DNA of 64,000 nt from Antrihabitans auranticaus (GTDB taxonomy: Bacteria > Actinomycetota > Actinomycetes > Mycobacteriales > Mycobacteriaceae), in NCBI RefSeq assembly GCF_016481275.1, contig NZ_JAEMNW010000001.1:434001-498000 (forward strand), given 5' to 3'. Under the pieces are notes generated by a model. The model did not search any database. It worked only from the letters and a program-made list of their open reading frames with translations, and was not told the DNA's origin. The position numbers were made by a program, and so were the translations under genes. Below, piece after piece: positions 9,007 to 17,363 of the stretch. The number at the start of each line of letters is the position of its first letter. Within the stretch, counting starts at the first letter, position 1.

Positions 9007-10146
9007 ATGCCAGCGGACGCCGTCGCCAGTTCACCCACGTTGGGATTTCATGTTCTCGGCCCTCTGCAGCTGACCATCGACGGCGAGTCGCAGTCACTGG
9101 GTGGTGCGAAACCTCGTGCGGTGCTGGCGAAGTTGATCATCTCCCGCAACAAGGTCGTGTCGGCGGATGCCATCGCCGACGCGGCATGGGACGGCAATCC
9201 GCCCTTGCAGTTCCGAAACCATCTCCAGGTCACGATCGCCAAGCTGCGGCGCTCGATCCAGGCGGCCGGCATAGATCCGATGACCGTGCTCGCGACCGCT
9301 CCGCCGGGGTACCGCTTGAATGTCGCGGAGCAGGCGTGCGACATCGGCAGATTCACGTCGATGAAGAAGTCCGGGCACCAACTCGCCGCGGCGGGCAAGT
9401 TCGAGGAAGCCATCGTCGCGTTCGATTCCGCGCTCGGCGAATGGCACGGCGTGGCGCTCGCAGATCTGCGTGGCCAGTCCTTTGCCGACGAGTTCGCTGT
9501 GCTGTTGGAAGACGAGTTGCTCGCCACGCAAATTGCCAGGGCGGAGGCCGAGATCGCCTGCGGGCGAGCTGATGCGGTGATCGGCGACCTGACTTCCCTG
9601 ACGAACATTCATCCCCTGCACGAACCGCTCTGGGCGCAACTGATCACCGCGTTCTATCTCGCCGAACGCCCCACCGATGCACTCGACGCATTGCGCCGCC
9701 TGAAGCATGCGCTGTCGGAAGAACTCGGTGTCGACCCCGGGCCACCGATTCGGGAACTGGAACTGAAAATTCTGCGACAGGAGCCGCTGGCCGCGCGCCC
9801 GGCCGCACCGAAGACCCCTATGGCAGTGACGGTAGTCAGTTCCAACGCGAATGCGATGCGCGCGCAATTGCGCGACACAGGCAACCGAACGATCGAGATC
9901 GGGACCGGCTCCCTTCGAATCGGCCGGATGTCGGACAACAACGTCGTGCTCGAGGACGACATGGTCAGCCGGTATCACGCCGTCATTCAGCGCATCGCGA
10001 CAGAGTTCGTCGTTCGTGATCTGTGGTCGTCGAACGGCGTCACCGTGAACGGTCAACGCGTAGTCGAATCGACTGCTCTCGTCGACGGCGATCATGTCCA
10101 AATCGGTTCGAGCAGTTTCCGTTTCGAGGTATTGCCGCCCACCTAG
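9007..10146 (+). CDS. EmbR-like SARP transcriptional regulator with FHA domain
   Basis: 379 residues in three parts. An OmpR/SARP winged-helix DNA-binding domain (about 10-105: VLGPLQLTIDG, PRAVLAKLI, LQVTIAKLRR, PPGYRLN) is followed by a bacterial transcriptional activation domain (about 110-260: SALGEWHG, LHEPLWAQLI, LGVDPGPPI) and a C-terminal FHA domain (about 285-375: LRIGRMSDNNVVLED, VSRYHAVI, SSNGVTVNG). The domain order and length match M. tuberculosis EmbR, whose FHA domain binds phosphothreonine on the kinase PknH. No kinase or arabinosyltransferase gene is nearby, so the target is unknown. It overlaps the convergent hydrolase gene by 4 nt. Confidence 0.9.
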   Translation: MPADAVASSPTLGFHVLGPLQLTIDGESQSLGGAKPRAVLAKLIISRNKVVSADAIADAAWDGNPPLQFRNHLQVTIAKLRRSIQAAGIDPMTVLATAPPGYRLNVAEQACDIGRFTSMKKSGHQLAAAGKFEEAIVAFDSALGEWHGVALADLRGQSFADEFAVLLEDELLATQIARAEAEIACGRADAVIGDLTSLTNIHPLHEPLWAQLITAFYLAERPTDALDALRRLKHALSEELGVDPGPPIRELELKILRQEPLAARPAAPKTPMAVTVVSSNANAMRAQLRDTGNRTIEIGTGSLRIGRMSDNNVVLEDDMVSRYHAVIQRIATEFVVRDLWSSNGVTVNGQRVVESTALVDGDHVQIGSSSFRFEVLPPT

Positions 10147-11009
10147 GCGAGCACGAAGTCGGCAATCAGCGACGCGACTCGTTCGGGCTGATCTTCGGCG
10201 ACCCAGGTGCGCGAGTTCGCGACCGTTTCGAGCCGGGCGTTCGGAAAGTCGTTCGCGAAACGCTGGGCGTGGTCGAACGGGAAGAAGAGGTCATCGGGCG
10301 CCCACGCCACGAGTACCGGTTGCGCGATCGCCGGAAAGTGCCGGGCAGCATCGAGAGTCCTGCGATTGTCCACCGCGCGCAGGAACTTGACCGTGTCACG
10401 AACGACGCCCGCACTGTGCGCGAGGCCGTACAGGTAGTGGTCGATCACCGCCGTAGGAACCCGATCTCGGCTCAGCCCGCCGAAGCCCAGCCGCGACCGG
10501 CCGAAACTCGTCCGGATGGCATCGACGCGCAGCGCTCGGCCGACGACGGGCATCAGCCCCGGAGTCTTTGCGGCCCAGCAGAGGTAGTCGAACATGTGCG
10601 GCGGGAAGTTCTCATAGGCATCGCACGGTGTCAGTACGAGGCGCTGTAACCGCTCCCTGCGATAGGCGACGACCAGTTGGCAGAGCATCCCACCGCCGTC
10701 GTTGCCGACCAGTGTCACCTCGCGGAGGTCGAGTTCCTCGATGACGTCGGCGATCACGTTCGCGATACCGATGGGGGTGAGGTCGGCCGCTTCCGTCATC
10801 GGCAACCGATGCGCGCCGAACGGCCAGTCTGCCGTGATGCATCTGAACGAATCGGCGAGCAGCGGTACGACTTTGCGCCATGCTGCCGCGTTGGCGAACA
10901 ATCCGTGGACGAAGACAATCGTCGGACCGCTCCCCCGGTCGTAAATTCGGACGGGACCCTGCGGAAGCGTAACGATCCTCGAATCACCAAGCTCTGCAAC
11001 GATACTCAT
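10143..11009 (-). CDS. Alpha/beta hydrolase with Asp-type nucleophile elbow
   Basis: 288 residues. The oxyanion motif is VFVHGLFANAAAW (about 32-44) and the nucleophile elbow reads LVGNDGGGMLCQLV (about 98-111), with Asp where lipases carry Ser, as in haloalkane dehalogenases and epoxide hydrolases. An acid-loop segment VAWAPDDLFFP follows. The catalytic His normally seen near the end is not found: the matching segment reads NSRTWVAEDQPER. It may therefore not be a classical hydrolase. It is divergent from the AraC regulator with only a 34-bp gap. Confidence 0.82.
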   Translation of the reverse strand: MSIVAELGDSRIVTLPQGPVRIYDRGSGPTIVFVHGLFANAAAWRKVVPLLADSFRCITADWPFGAHRLPMTEAADLTPIGIANVIADVIEELDLREVTLVGNDGGGMLCQLVVAYRRERLQRLVLTPCDAYENFPPHMFDYLCWAAKTPGLMPVVGRALRVDAIRTSFGRSRLGFGGLSRDRVPTAVIDHYLYGLAHSAGVVRDTVKFLRAVDNRRTLDAARHFPAIAQPVLVAWAPDDLFFPFDHAQRFANDFPNARLETVANSRTWVAEDQPERVASLIADFVLA

Positions 11010-11043
11010 CTGACATTCCCTTCACGGTTCGGTTCGTGCAAGC

Positions 11044-11817
11044 ATGGCTCCTGTGTCCGGTGGTCCGCTTCCAGAAACGTGCTGTCCTCCCGCAACGGTG
11101 TGGCTGTGGGCAGGTCATGCCGTGTATCGCGGTCCGTCGTTGCGGCTCGACGCCCACTGCGGTTCGGTGCACTGCCTGGCAATCGGTGTGGATGCGCCGT
11201 TCACGCTCAGCGCGGACGGATTGGGCGAGGTTCGTGTTCGAAGCGCACTGATTCCGCCGCGCACGATCCACCGCGTCGTCGCGCACGGTGACCAGATGCT
11301 CTTCTGCTACATCGATTCCGGCTCACCGCGCGCACACCACTGCTGGGAGCGAATGACCGACCGATCGCATGGATTCGGCCTCGGCCACCGGGCAGAAGCC
11401 GCGGTCATCGACCTCGCGGGGCGAGCCGATCTCGACCCGACAACCGTGCTGGACCTCGTATGCGGACCGCTCACGCGGCACAGTGACCCACGGATCTCAG
11501 TGGCCACGGCGACACTCCAGGCACACCCGGGCCGGTCGGTCACCGCCGCTGACTTAGCTGCGGCGGCACATCTTTCGACGTCACGCTTCCTGCATCTGTT
11601 CTCCGAACACGCCGGCACGAGCTTCAGGCGATATCGACTGTGGGCACGCATGCTGAGCGTGGGGCGGGCGATCGCCAAGGGCGTCGACCTCACGACCGCT
11701 TCCGCCGATGCCGGTTTCGCGAGCCCATCCCACTTCAGCGACGCGTTTCACGCGATGACCGGGCTGACCGCGACGACCCTGCTCGGGTCAGGCGCGACGG
11801 TCGTCGTTCTCGACTGA
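11044..11817 (+). CDS. AraC-family transcriptional regulator
   Basis: 257 residues. The C-terminal third (about 165-250) is an AraC/XylS double helix-turn-helix: VTAADLAAAAHLSTSRFLHLFSEHAGTSFRRY, then LTTASADAGFASPSHFSDAFHAMTGLT. The N-terminal half is a cupin-like ligand region with VWLWAGHAVYRGPS and AHCGSVHCLAIG; no ligand is evident. It is divergent from the Asp-type hydrolase across 34 bp, so autoregulation and control of that gene are plausible. The start is not backed by a clear ribosome site. Confidence 0.88.
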   Translation: MAPVSGGPLPETCCPPATVWLWAGHAVYRGPSLRLDAHCGSVHCLAIGVDAPFTLSADGLGEVRVRSALIPPRTIHRVVAHGDQMLFCYIDSGSPRAHHCWERMTDRSHGFGLGHRAEAAVIDLAGRADLDPTTVLDLVCGPLTRHSDPRISVATATLQAHPGRSVTAADLAAAAHLSTSRFLHLFSEHAGTSFRRYRLWARMLSVGRAIAKGVDLTTASADAGFASPSHFSDAFHAMTGLTATTLLGSGATVVVLD

Positions 11818-11828
11818 GCAGCCAGGAC

Positions 11829-12695
11829 TCAGTGCACGCGTACCGCATTCGAGACGACGAAGTCGAAGATCGCGTCGGTGAACGCATCGTTGTCGTCTGC
11901 CGCAGCGGTGTGCGCGGCACCGGAGATTTCGATGACGTCGGCATGCGGCACCAGTTGGCGAAACTCTTCGGCTGCTTCGGCGCTGACGACGTCGGACAGC
12001 CGCCCACGCACCAGCAGCAACGGGATGCGCAGCCCCCGTGCCGCGTCTTCCAACTCGGCCGTCAACTCGTCGAAATCACCGCCGTCGCCCAGCATTTCCG
12101 GGTCCCAATGCCAGTACCAGCGGCCGTCTGCCCCCTTGCGGAGGTTGCGTTCCAGTCCGGCGGACGTCGAGGGACGCTGCCGGTGCGGTAGGTATTCAGC
12201 GATGGCGTCCGCCGCGTCGTCGAGCGAAGCAAAACCGTCGCGGTGCGCACCGAGGAAACCGATGACGCGCGAGACGCCTGCGAGCTCCGGCCGCGGAACG
12301 ACGTCGACGAGCACGATGCCCGCAAGCCGACCGGGTTCGAGCACGGTCGACACGAGCAGCGCGGTGAGGCCGCCCATACTCGCACCGACGATGACCGCAC
12401 TGCCGCCGAGCTGATCCAGCACGGCGACGACATCGGCGGCCATCGTCGATCGCAGGTAGTCACCGTCGGGTGCCCAGTCGCTCTCGCCGTGCCCGCGGGA
12501 ATCGAGTGCAACCACGCGCAGCCCACTCTGGCCGAGCCTGGCACCCGTCGACTTCCAGGAATGCCTGGTCTGGCCACCCCCGTGCAACATCAGGACGAGG
12601 GGCGCGTCTTCCGGTCCCCACTGGTCGGCGATCAATTCGACACCGCCGACGCCCGTCAGCACGAGGCGAGTCGGCACATCCTTTGGTTTGCTCAC
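11829..12695 (-). CDS. Alpha/beta hydrolase (Ser nucleophile)
   Basis: 288 residues with a complete apparent catalytic triad: oxyanion segment LMLHGGGQTRHSW, nucleophile elbow VGASMGG (about 102-108), an acid in VRGRLSDVVS and a His in SGAAHTAAADD near the C-terminus. The sequence is close to the general esterase, peroxidase or lactonase-type hydrolases of actinobacteria; the substrate is not predictable. Same strand as the AurF-like oxygenase, 51 bp downstream of it, so the two may be cotranscribed. Confidence 0.85.
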   Translation of the reverse strand: MSKPKDVPTRLVLTGVGGVELIADQWGPEDAPLVLMLHGGGQTRHSWKSTGARLGQSGLRVVALDSRGHGESDWAPDGDYLRSTMAADVVAVLDQLGGSAVIVGASMGGLTALLVSTVLEPGRLAGIVLVDVVPRPELAGVSRVIGFLGAHRDGFASLDDAADAIAEYLPHRQRPSTSAGLERNLRKGADGRWYWHWDPEMLGDGGDFDELTAELEDAARGLRIPLLLVRGRLSDVVSAEAAEEFRQLVPHADVIEISGAAHTAAADDNDAFTDAIFDFVVSNAVRVH

Positions 12696-12746
12696 AATCC
12701 GACCATGCCATACAGCGTAAAATTAGTCCACGTTCAAAACGATGGC

Positions 12747-13745
12747 TTAGGCAACGCTGTGCGGAACCCGCTCCGGTTCACCGCGGTAGCGCGCGGGCGC
12801 ACCGTCGATGTGCAGCAGCTTCCACAGTGACCTCGTGACCGGATTCATCAGGCCGACATCCGTTGCCAGCGCACGCATATCGTTGAAATAGCCGGCCAGG
12901 ATGGAACGTGAGTGCGGGCTGCGCCAGAACGCCTCGCGGAATACTTCGCGAGGAATATCGAACTCCGTGGCGAACGTTCGCGGCGGCGTCATGATCTCGC
13001 CGGCAAGCCAGCGCATCGCGAGCGGAAACGCCAACCCGCAGACGGCCCTGCTGACCGGATTCATCCGCTCGAGATGTGCCCGCAGGAATTCGTTCGCGAA
13101 GGAAATATGTCGAGCTTCCTCCGCGATATGGATCTGCATCGTGCGCAAAACCGCAGGTGGGACGTTCGCGCCCTCGCGAATCAGCGCCTTCTGGTAATGG
13201 TCGATCGGTTCCTCACCACCGAGGATGCCGATGAAAAGAATGACGTACGCATAGCCACCGGCAACCCCGACGATCGGCGAAATCGCGCGGAAGAGCGGAC
13301 GCATTCCGGGCACGTCCACGCCGATGCGATTCACCAGTTCCTGGAACATCTGGATGTGATTGCACTCTTCGGTCATCTCGTGCAAGCAGTAACGGAACTC
13401 CGGCGAACCGTTGGGCAGCTTCATGATGTACTGCATCATTCCGCGGATCAGGATGCTCTCGAAGGCCGCGCCGACCTTGATCGTGTTGGCCTGCCGCCAC
13501 TTTCCGATCTCGATCTGCCGTTCCAGCGGCAGGCTTTTGTACCACTGCGTCGCGCCCAGCGGATCGATCTCGGGCGAGAGCACCCACCGCGGATCGTTCG
13601 GATCGATTGCGAACTCAGGCGAATCCCACGCGATGTCCAGGTACGGATCGAAATTCCGGCGGACCGAACCTTCGGACAGGGTCTGCAACAGATCTCGATA
13701 TTCCTGGTCGAACATCTCGTTTCGTGCAGAAGTTGACAGCGTCAT
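12747..13745 (-). CDS. AurF-type diiron oxygenase (p-aminobenzoate N-oxygenase family)
   Basis: 332 residues from ATG 13745, which has a strong AAGGAGG site; a longer in-frame extension to 14048 was rejected because it overlaps the DUF732 gene and its promoter. Two ExxH-type iron motifs are visible, HEMTEECNHIQMF and HIAEEARHISFA, plus a leading Glu in GAAFESILIRG, the four-helix diiron pattern of the AurF family. AurF oxidises aromatic amines to nitro groups; other members act on different substrates. No aminobenzoate or polyketide genes are nearby, so the substrate is open. A perfect palindrome lies upstream. Confidence 0.82.
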   Translation of the reverse strand: MTLSTSARNEMFDQEYRDLLQTLSEGSVRRNFDPYLDIAWDSPEFAIDPNDPRWVLSPEIDPLGATQWYKSLPLERQIEIGKWRQANTIKVGAAFESILIRGMMQYIMKLPNGSPEFRYCLHEMTEECNHIQMFQELVNRIGVDVPGMRPLFRAISPIVGVAGGYAYVILFIGILGGEEPIDHYQKALIREGANVPPAVLRTMQIHIAEEARHISFANEFLRAHLERMNPVSRAVCGLAFPLAMRWLAGEIMTPPRTFATEFDIPREVFREAFWRSPHSRSILAGYFNDMRALATDVGLMNPVTRSLWKLLHIDGAPARYRGEPERVPHSVA

Positions 13746-13776
13746 CGATGCCTCCTTACGACGGGACGGAACCCCG

Positions 13777-13790
13777 GTTGGTTTACCAAC
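13777..13790. promoter_or_regulatory. Palindrome upstream of the AurF-like gene
   Basis: GTTGGT-TT-ACCAAC, a perfect 6-2-6 inverted repeat, lies 32 bp before the AurF-like start and 143 bp before the divergent DUF732 start. It resembles a GntR or TetR-type half-site pair; the regulator is unknown. Confidence 0.35.
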
Positions 13791-13932
13791 TACTGGGACT
13801 TGTCGTCCCATGCAACGGGTAACTGCCGATAAGCGCCGAGTCAGCGGTCGGTAAGCGGTGCCGACAAGAGTCTGTCTCGTAAGCAAGACCAACAAGACCA
13901 ACCACCCAGAGACAGAACGGATCACCACGAAC

Positions 13933-14274
13933 ATGTTCACCAACCGCATCAAGTCCGCCGCCCGCGTTTCCGCCATCGCCGCCATCGCTGGAGCCACCGT
14001 CCTCGGCGCCGCAGGCATGGCGTTTGCAAGCACGTCGGACGACGACACCTACCTGAACGCGCTCGCACAGGAGGGCATCAGCTTCCCGACCGACGCCAAG
14101 GCGATCGCGCTCGCCGACCACATCTGCACCTCGTTCGACAACGGCGCCAGCTTCAACGAGGTCGTCGCCGAGGGTCGCGACGAATCCACCCTGACCGACT
14201 ACGAGATCGGGTACGTCATCGGCGCATCCATCTACGTGTACTGCCCGCAGTTCGAGAGCGTGATCCCCAGCTGA
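13933..14274 (+). CDS. Secreted DUF732 protein
   Basis: 113 residues. The signal peptide is MFTNRIKSAARVSAIAAIAG... ending near AGMAFAS. The mature part DDDTYLNALAQEGISFPT, a central HICTSFDNGASFNEV and the C-terminal IGASIYVYCPQF with two cysteines is the DUF732 pattern common in Mycobacteriales. Function is unknown. It is divergent from the AurF-like gene. Confidence 0.88.
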   Translation: MFTNRIKSAARVSAIAAIAGATVLGAAGMAFASTSDDDTYLNALAQEGISFPTDAKAIALADHICTSFDNGASFNEVVAEGRDESTLTDYEIGYVIGASIYVYCPQFESVIPS

Positions 14275-14290
14275 TCGCGGCAGGCGTCCG

Positions 14291-14968
14291 TTATGGAAGC
14301 CGCCAATCGACCGGCTCGGCACCGAGCTCGTCGAGAAGTTCGTTCGCGCGAGAGAACGGCCGTGAGCCGAAGAAACCGCGGGACGCCGACAGGGGCGAGG
14401 GATGCGCCGACTCGATCGAGGGCACATCACCGAGCATCGGCTTCAACGTCGATGCATCCCTCCCCCAGAGAATTGCGACGAGCGGATCCGGGCGATCGAC
14501 CAACGCCCGGATCGCCTGCTCCGTCACAGCCTCCCAGCCTTTCCCACGATGCGATGCCGGTTGCCCCGGCGCTACGGTGAGGACTCTGTTCAGCAGCAGG
14601 ACGCCCTGCTTCGCCCATGGCGTGAGGTCGCCGTTGGTCGGCGGCGCATAGCCGAGGTCCTTGACGTACTCGGCGAAGATGTTGGAGAGGCTGCGCGGCA
14701 GCGGCCGCACCTCCGGTCCCACCGAGAAACTCAACCCGACCGCATGCCCGGGCGTCGGATACGGGTCCTGCCCGACGATGAGAACGCGAACATCCGCAAA
14801 CGGCTGCCCGAACGCCCGGAGCACATTCGCACCTGCGGGCAGATAGCCACGTCCGGTCGCGTTCTCCGAACGCAGAAACTCACCCATCGTCGTGATGTGG
14901 TCGGCTACCGGCGCAAGCGCCTGCGCCCAGCCCGCCTCGACAACATCGGAAAGTGGTCTTCCCGGCAT
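14291..14968 (-). CDS. ung: Uracil-DNA glycosylase, family 1
   Basis: 225 residues from ATG 14968 ([14 protein letters not shown]), which begins 4 nt after the stop of the preceding gene and aligns with the known mycobacterial Ung start. The catalytic water-activating motif is [17 protein letters not shown] (about 65-81), and the minor-groove loop is [19 protein letters not shown] near residue 200. It removes uracil from DNA at the start of base excision repair. It follows the carbonic anhydrase-like and thiL genes on the same strand, as in mycobacteria (ung-thiL). Confidence 0.97.
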   Translation of the reverse strand: MPGRPLSDVVEAGWAQALAPVADHITTMGEFLRSENATGRGYLPAGANVLRAFGQPFADVRVLIVGQDPYPTPGHAVGLSFSVGPEVRPLPRSLSNIFAEYVKDLGYAPPTNGDLTPWAKQGVLLLNRVLTVAPGQPASHRGKGWEAVTEQAIRALVDRPDPLVAILWGRDASTLKPMLGDVPSIESAHPSPLSASRGFFGSRPFSRANELLDELGAEPVDWRLP

Positions 14969-14972
14969 GGCT

Positions 14973-15494
14973 TCAATCCAATCTGCGGAGTGCTTCGCGG
15001 TAATACGCGCCGTTTGCGGTGTAAAGCGTGACATTGAGGTCGACATGCCCCTCAGCAACCTCGTAGTTCTCGCGAACACGCGCCGGAATACCGAGCGCCA
15101 TGCGCTTCGGCGGGACCACGAAATTGAACGGGACGACGCAGCCGGCACCCACGATCGCTCCCGCCCCGATCGATGCGCCGTTCAAGACGATCGACCCCGA
15201 AGCGATCAAGCAGTTGTCACCGATCATCGCGCCTTCGATGTGCGCATTGTGACCGACGACACATCGCGCGCCGATAACCGTCGGATCTATTGGGGTGCAG
15301 TGGATCACGACGCCATCCTGGATGTTCGTCGCATCGCCGATCGTGATCGTGCCGTAGTCACCCCGCAAAACAGCACCCGGCCACACCGATGCCTTCGCGC
15401 CGAGGGTCACCGAGCCGATGACCACAGCGTCCGGATGGACGTACGCGTCGGGATGAATCACAGGCTCGCGATCGCCCAGTGCATAGACAGCCAT
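14973..15494 (-). CDS. Gamma-carbonic anhydrase-like hexapeptide protein
   Basis: 173 residues of left-handed beta helix, with hexapeptide repeats from [19 protein letters not shown] to about residue 120 and a C-terminal helix. Three His in GVVIHCTP and VGHNAHIEG match the metal ligands of the gamma-carbonic anhydrase family (YrdA, CaiE and PaaY relatives). Many such proteins have weak or unknown activity, so the enzyme call is tentative. It lies between thiL (24 nt upstream) and ung (4 nt downstream) on one strand, probably in one operon. Confidence 0.88.
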   Translation of the reverse strand: MAVYALGDREPVIHPDAYVHPDAVVIGSVTLGAKASVWPGAVLRGDYGTITIGDATNIQDGVVIHCTPIDPTVIGARCVVGHNAHIEGAMIGDNCLIASGSIVLNGASIGAGAIVGAGCVVPFNFVVPPKRMALGIPARVRENYEVAEGHVDLNVTLYTANGAYYREALRRLD

Positions 15495-15517
15495 ACGGCG
15501 TACCTAACCACGCGACA

Positions 15518-16471
15518 TCACTGTCCAAAACTTTGCCACCCCTTTGCGCCGTGCCACCGTTGACCGTCGACGGTGACTCCGTCCCCGGCCGAAACAGTCC
15601 CGATTCGGTACCAGCCGGTGGGTGCACCGGTCGTCGCGGGGAACGTTGCCGCAAGCGCGTGGTCCTCGCCGCCGGTCAGGATCCACTCGATCGGGTCGGT
15701 GCCGAGTACGCGCGCCGCAGCGGCGATTTCCGGGTCGACGGGCAGCGCTTCGCTACGCACATCGATCAGCACTCCGGACGCGGCGGCGATGTGCCCGAGA
15801 TCGTCGAGCAGGCCGTCCGACACGTCGGTCATAGCGGTCGCGCCGTGCTCGGCAGCGCGCGGACCGTCGGCGTACGGTGGCGACGGAACACAATGCGCAG
15901 CAAGTAAATTCGGGAAATTCCGGTTGGCTTCCACGAAGAGGGCAAAACCCGCCGCCGACGCGCCCAGACCGCCCTTGACGGCGACAATGTCACCGTCCCT
16001 GGCGCCGGACAACAACACCGGCGACCGGCCTTCGAGGTCGCCGAGCGCACTCACCGAAATCACCAATGGATCAGACGCCACGAGGTCGCCGCCGACGATG
16101 CCCGCACCGAGGTCGACAGCCTCGAGCCACAGGCCGTCGGTCAGCCCGTCCGTCACCGATACCGGCGTATCGGCTGGACAGCCGAGCGAGACGAGAAAGC
16201 TGGTCGAGCGCGCGCCCATTGCGGCGATATCGGCACCGTTCTGGGCAATTGCCTTGCGGCCGACCTGTTCGGGCGCCGACCAGTCCAACCGGAAGTGCCT
16301 GCCCTCCACCAGCATGTCCGTGGTCGCCACGACCCGCCCATCGGCGGCGCGCACAACCGCCGCGTCGTCGCCGGGCCCGACGAGAGTCGTCGCAGGCTGA
16401 GTGCGGCCGCGCGTCGCGCGGGCGATCACGGCGAACTCGCCTATATCGCCGACTGTCGGTTCGTCGCTCAC
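15518..16471 (-). CDS. thiL: Thiamine-monophosphate kinase
   Basis: 317 residues from GTG 16471, which has GGAAGGGA upstream. ThiL phosphorylates thiamine monophosphate to the active diphosphate with ATP. Seen are the metal motif GPGDDAAVV, TTDMLVEGRHFRLDW, GGDLVASD, TDVSDGLLDDLGHIA and the end segment ILTGGEDHALAATFP, all typical of the AIR-synthetase-like fold. Divergent from the Lrp-like domain gene. No TPP riboswitch was recognised upstream. Confidence 0.95.
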   Translation of the reverse strand: MSDEPTVGDIGEFAVIARATRGRTQPATTLVGPGDDAAVVRAADGRVVATTDMLVEGRHFRLDWSAPEQVGRKAIAQNGADIAAMGARSTSFLVSLGCPADTPVSVTDGLTDGLWLEAVDLGAGIVGGDLVASDPLVISVSALGDLEGRSPVLLSGARDGDIVAVKGGLGASAAGFALFVEANRNFPNLLAAHCVPSPPYADGPRAAEHGATAMTDVSDGLLDDLGHIAAASGVLIDVRSEALPVDPEIAAAARVLGTDPIEWILTGGEDHALAATFPATTGAPTGWYRIGTVSAGDGVTVDGQRWHGAKGWQSFGQ

Positions 16472-16564
16472 GCCCGATCCCTTCCTCACACACTTTCCGC
16501 GACGGTCGCCGAACCCGCACACGCCGGTGACTACGGTACGTTTTCTTCACGAAAGGGGTCACCT

Positions 16565-16816
16565 GTGGTCGATGCATATGTGCTCGTGCAAACCGAAGTG
16601 GGCAAAGCCGCCGCGATTGCACGGCGAATCGGGGAGTTGGACGGCGTTGCGTCTGCGCAAGATCTGATCGGACCGTTCGATGTGCTCGTACAACTCGGTG
16701 CGCCGACGGAAAAGGAGTTCGGCGAGGTCGTCGCCGCGGTCGGCAAGGTCGGTGGCGTCACCCGCACCCTGACGTGCCGCATCCCCCGGGTGGCAGCCGA
16801 GCAGGGGCAACCGTAA
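16565..16816 (+). CDS. Lrp/AsnC ligand-binding domain protein without DNA-binding domain
   Basis: 83 residues from GTG 16565 after an AAAGGGG site. MVDAYVLVQTEVGKAAAIAR, VASAQDLIGPFDVLVQL and a final strand form the dimeric alpha-beta barrel (RAM domain) of Lrp/AsnC regulators, but the helix-turn-helix half is absent. Stand-alone forms are thought to bind amino acids or pair with full regulators. It is followed without a gap by the DUF3515 gene. Confidence 0.88.
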   Translation: MVDAYVLVQTEVGKAAAIARRIGELDGVASAQDLIGPFDVLVQLGAPTEKEFGEVVAAVGKVGGVTRTLTCRIPRVAAEQGQP

Positions 16817-17359
16817 GTGCGCGAACGCCATCACCCCGCCCTGATCGCGGCAGCTATCGCACTTCCCGTCGCTCTCGTTTTCGGCGTCATCGTCGCAGCC
16901 GTACTGGCTAAGCGCCTCCCCGACCGGGAACCGGTCTCGGTGGCTGCAGTACCGGCACCTGCCGCGGGCAGCCCCGAGTGCACACAATTGCTGCCGGCCT
17001 TGCCCAACGAGTTCGGCAGTTATACGGACGCGGAATTGGCCGAACCGGCACCACCGGCGACCAAGGCGTGGGAATCGTCGGGCGGCGGGGATCCCATCAT
17101 CCTGCGGTGCGGCTTGGACCAGCCGCTCGAATTCGTGGTCGGATCGTCGATCGAGCAGGTCAACGGGGTCCAGTGGTTCAAGCCGATAGCGGCCGTGCCC
17201 GGGGTGTCGTCGAGTACCTACTTCGCCGTCGACCGCGGCGTGTATATCGCTCTGACCGTACCCATGGACTCCGGACCCACACCGCTGCAAGCAGTTTCCG
17301 ACGCCGTCGCGGACACGCTGCCCGCCCGCGAGCCGACGGCGATCCCGCTGCCGAACTGA
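16817..17359 (+). CDS. DUF3515 membrane-anchored protein
   Basis: 180 residues, GTG start immediately after the stop of the Lrp-like gene. An N-terminal membrane segment (LIAAAIALPVALVFGVIVAA, about 8-28) is followed by an extracytoplasmic domain with two cysteines (ECTQLLPALP and IILRCGLDQP), the pattern of the DUF3515 family that sits between thiL and ddl in mycobacteria. The function is unknown. It may be an anchored secreted protein. Confidence 0.88.
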   Translation: MRERHHPALIAAAIALPVALVFGVIVAAVLAKRLPDREPVSVAAVPAPAAGSPECTQLLPALPNEFGSYTDAELAEPAPPATKAWESSGGGDPIILRCGLDQPLEFVVGSSIEQVNGVQWFKPIAAVPGVSSSTYFAVDRGVYIALTVPMDSGPTPLQAVSDAVADTLPAREPTAIPLPN

Positions 17360-17363
17360 GCGG

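Noticed and set aside
13746-14048. Upstream extension of the AurF-like oxygenase
   Set aside because: It runs antisense through the DUF732 start and promoter, while ATG 13745 has a strong AAGGAGG.
15480-16564. Possible TPP riboswitch near thiL
   Set aside because: No characteristic conserved elements were recognised upstream of thiL.
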